In this document: one piece after another, positions 6,907-7,101 of the stretch
Numbering within the stretch: the first letter of the stretch is position 1
Layout: each line of letters opens with the position of its first letter
Origin: Candidatus Bathyarchaeota archaeon
Lineage (GTDB): Archaea > Thermoproteota > Bathyarchaeia > Bathyarchaeales > Bathycorpusculaceae
DNA: 7,101 nt
Direction: 5' to 3'
NCBI GenBank assembly: GCA_003601785.1
Contig: PIYA01000041.1
Span: 1 to 7,101 of the forward strand
Translations under genes and position numbers: made by a program
The notes under the pieces: model-generated
Databases searched by the model: none
What the model was told of the DNA's origin: nothing
The model's input: only the letters and a program-made list of their open reading frames with translations

Positions 6907-6943
6907 GGTTGAAATTCATAGGTTAAACAAGCAGTTTTCAACC
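6907..6943. repeat. Inverted repeat upstream of iorA
   Basis: GGTTGAAA (6907-6914) and TTTCAACC (6936-6943) are perfect 8 bp inverted arms separated by 21 bp, centres 29 bp apart. The right arm ends 5 bp before the TATA-like element. Possible readings are a pair of regulator half-sites or a chance repeat; the loop is long for a simple hairpin. Confidence 0.4.
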
Positions 6944-6948
6944 AAAAG

Positions 6949-6956
6949 TTATATGT
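6949..6956 (+). promoter_or_regulatory. TATA-like element before iorA
   Basis: TTATATGT preceded by CCAAAAG, which resembles BRE plus TATA. Its centre is only about 18 bp before ATG 6971, so a start 25 bp downstream would fall inside the gene. Either the transcription start is closer, translation begins further in, or the real element lies upstream (for example GGTTAAAC at 6921-6928). Confidence 0.3.
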
Positions 6957-6960
6957 AAAA

Positions 6961-6966
6961 AGGTGG
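6961..6966 (+). promoter_or_regulatory. Ribosome binding site of iorA
   Basis: AGGTGG, 4 nt before ATG 6971. It supports this ATG rather than a later GTG/TTG start at codons 16-17, even though the nearest TATA-like element is oddly close. Confidence 0.55.
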
Positions 6967-6970
6967 TTCT

Positions 6971-7101
6971 ATGAGACTTTCTAACGAGGGAGAAAACCCA
7001 TTGCCAAACTTACGTGTGTTGTTAAGTGATGAACCGGGGAAACGTGTTCTTCTGCTGGGTAACGAAGCCATTGCTAGGGGGATTTTGGAGGCTGGTATAG
7101 G
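6971..7101 (+). CDS. iorA: Indolepyruvate:ferredoxin oxidoreductase alpha subunit, 3' end outside window
   Basis: Only 43 codons are visible. After a 24-residue leader they read KRVLLLGNEAIARGILEAGIG, the distinctive N-terminus of the IorA family (LLLGNEAIARGALEAG), where the pyrimidine/2-oxoacid-binding domain begins. IorA with IorB oxidatively decarboxylates aromatic 2-oxoacids (indolepyruvate, phenylpyruvate, hydroxyphenylpyruvate) to arylacetyl-CoA while reducing ferredoxin, in anaerobic aromatic amino-acid breakdown. The leader, with LLSDEPG just before the conserved part, is longer than in Pyrococcus; the ATG has AGGTGG upstream. It is probably the first gene of its operon. The product fits the arylacetate-CoA ligase at the other end of the window. 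The thiamine-diphosphate and ferredoxin domains, and IorB, would lie beyond the right edge. Confidence 0.85.
   Translation, partial: MRLSNEGENPLPNLRVLLSDEPGKRVLLLGNEAIARGILEAGI

Noticed and set aside
3092..6930. Shared GTTAAAC(T/A)A motif in three intergenic regions (minus strand 3092-3100, plus strand 5178-5186 and 6922-6930).
   Set aside because: The distance to the start codons differs in each case (about 30, 20 and 41 nt between the motif and the ATG), and GTTAAAC also occurs inside coding sequence on both strands, for example around 4073-4084. It is likely a common word of this genome.

Overview
This window looks like ordinary chromosomal DNA from an archaeon. The case for archaea rests on promoter-like TATA elements (for example TTATAA about 40 bp before the 5206 start) and Shine-Dalgarno sequences of the GGTGA/GAGGTGA type. 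It also rests on the archaeal-style pairing of an arylacetate-CoA ligase with an indolepyruvate:ferredoxin oxidoreductase. Base composition is moderate, with many AGA/AGG arginine codons. A lineage such as Bathyarchaeia or another anaerobic Thermoproteota is a guess. I see no mobile element, CRISPR array, tRNA or rRNA, and no gap above about 120 bp.

Layout: (1) the 3'-most ~96% of a phenylacetate-CoA ligase gene, + strand, cut by the left edge; (2) on the - strand, ending 3 bp from it tail to tail, a two-gene class I CoA-transferase unit (subunit A 3062->2049, subunit B 2042->1263), translationally coupled; (3) 91 bp upstream on the same strand, a member of the 2-isopropylmalate/homocitrate synthase (DRE-TIM) family; (4) a ~118 bp divergent regulatory region; (5) on the + strand, a nitroreductase-family flavoprotein gene, then a 3-hydroxyacyl-CoA dehydrogenase and an enoyl-CoA hydratase 10 bp apart with their own promoter; (6) after a T-rich likely terminator, the first 43 codons of iorA, cut by the right edge.

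The genes read as an anaerobic acyl-CoA module. IorA (with IorB, presumably outside the window) would oxidise aromatic 2-oxoacids to arylacetyl-CoA. The ligase interconverts arylacetates and their CoA esters, and the CoA-transferase moves CoA between carboxylic acids. The hydratase/dehydrogenase pair carries out the middle two steps of beta-oxidation (or its reverse). No thiolase or acyl-CoA dehydrogenase lies in the window, so the cycle is incomplete here. The substrates of the CoA-transferase, the synthase-like protein and the nitroreductase cannot be fixed from sequence.

I found no clearly new system. The points most worth checking are the synthase-family protein that lacks the usual asparagine metal ligand (GERAGI instead of GERAGN), its doubtful start, the compact divergent promoter, and an inverted repeat upstream of iorA.
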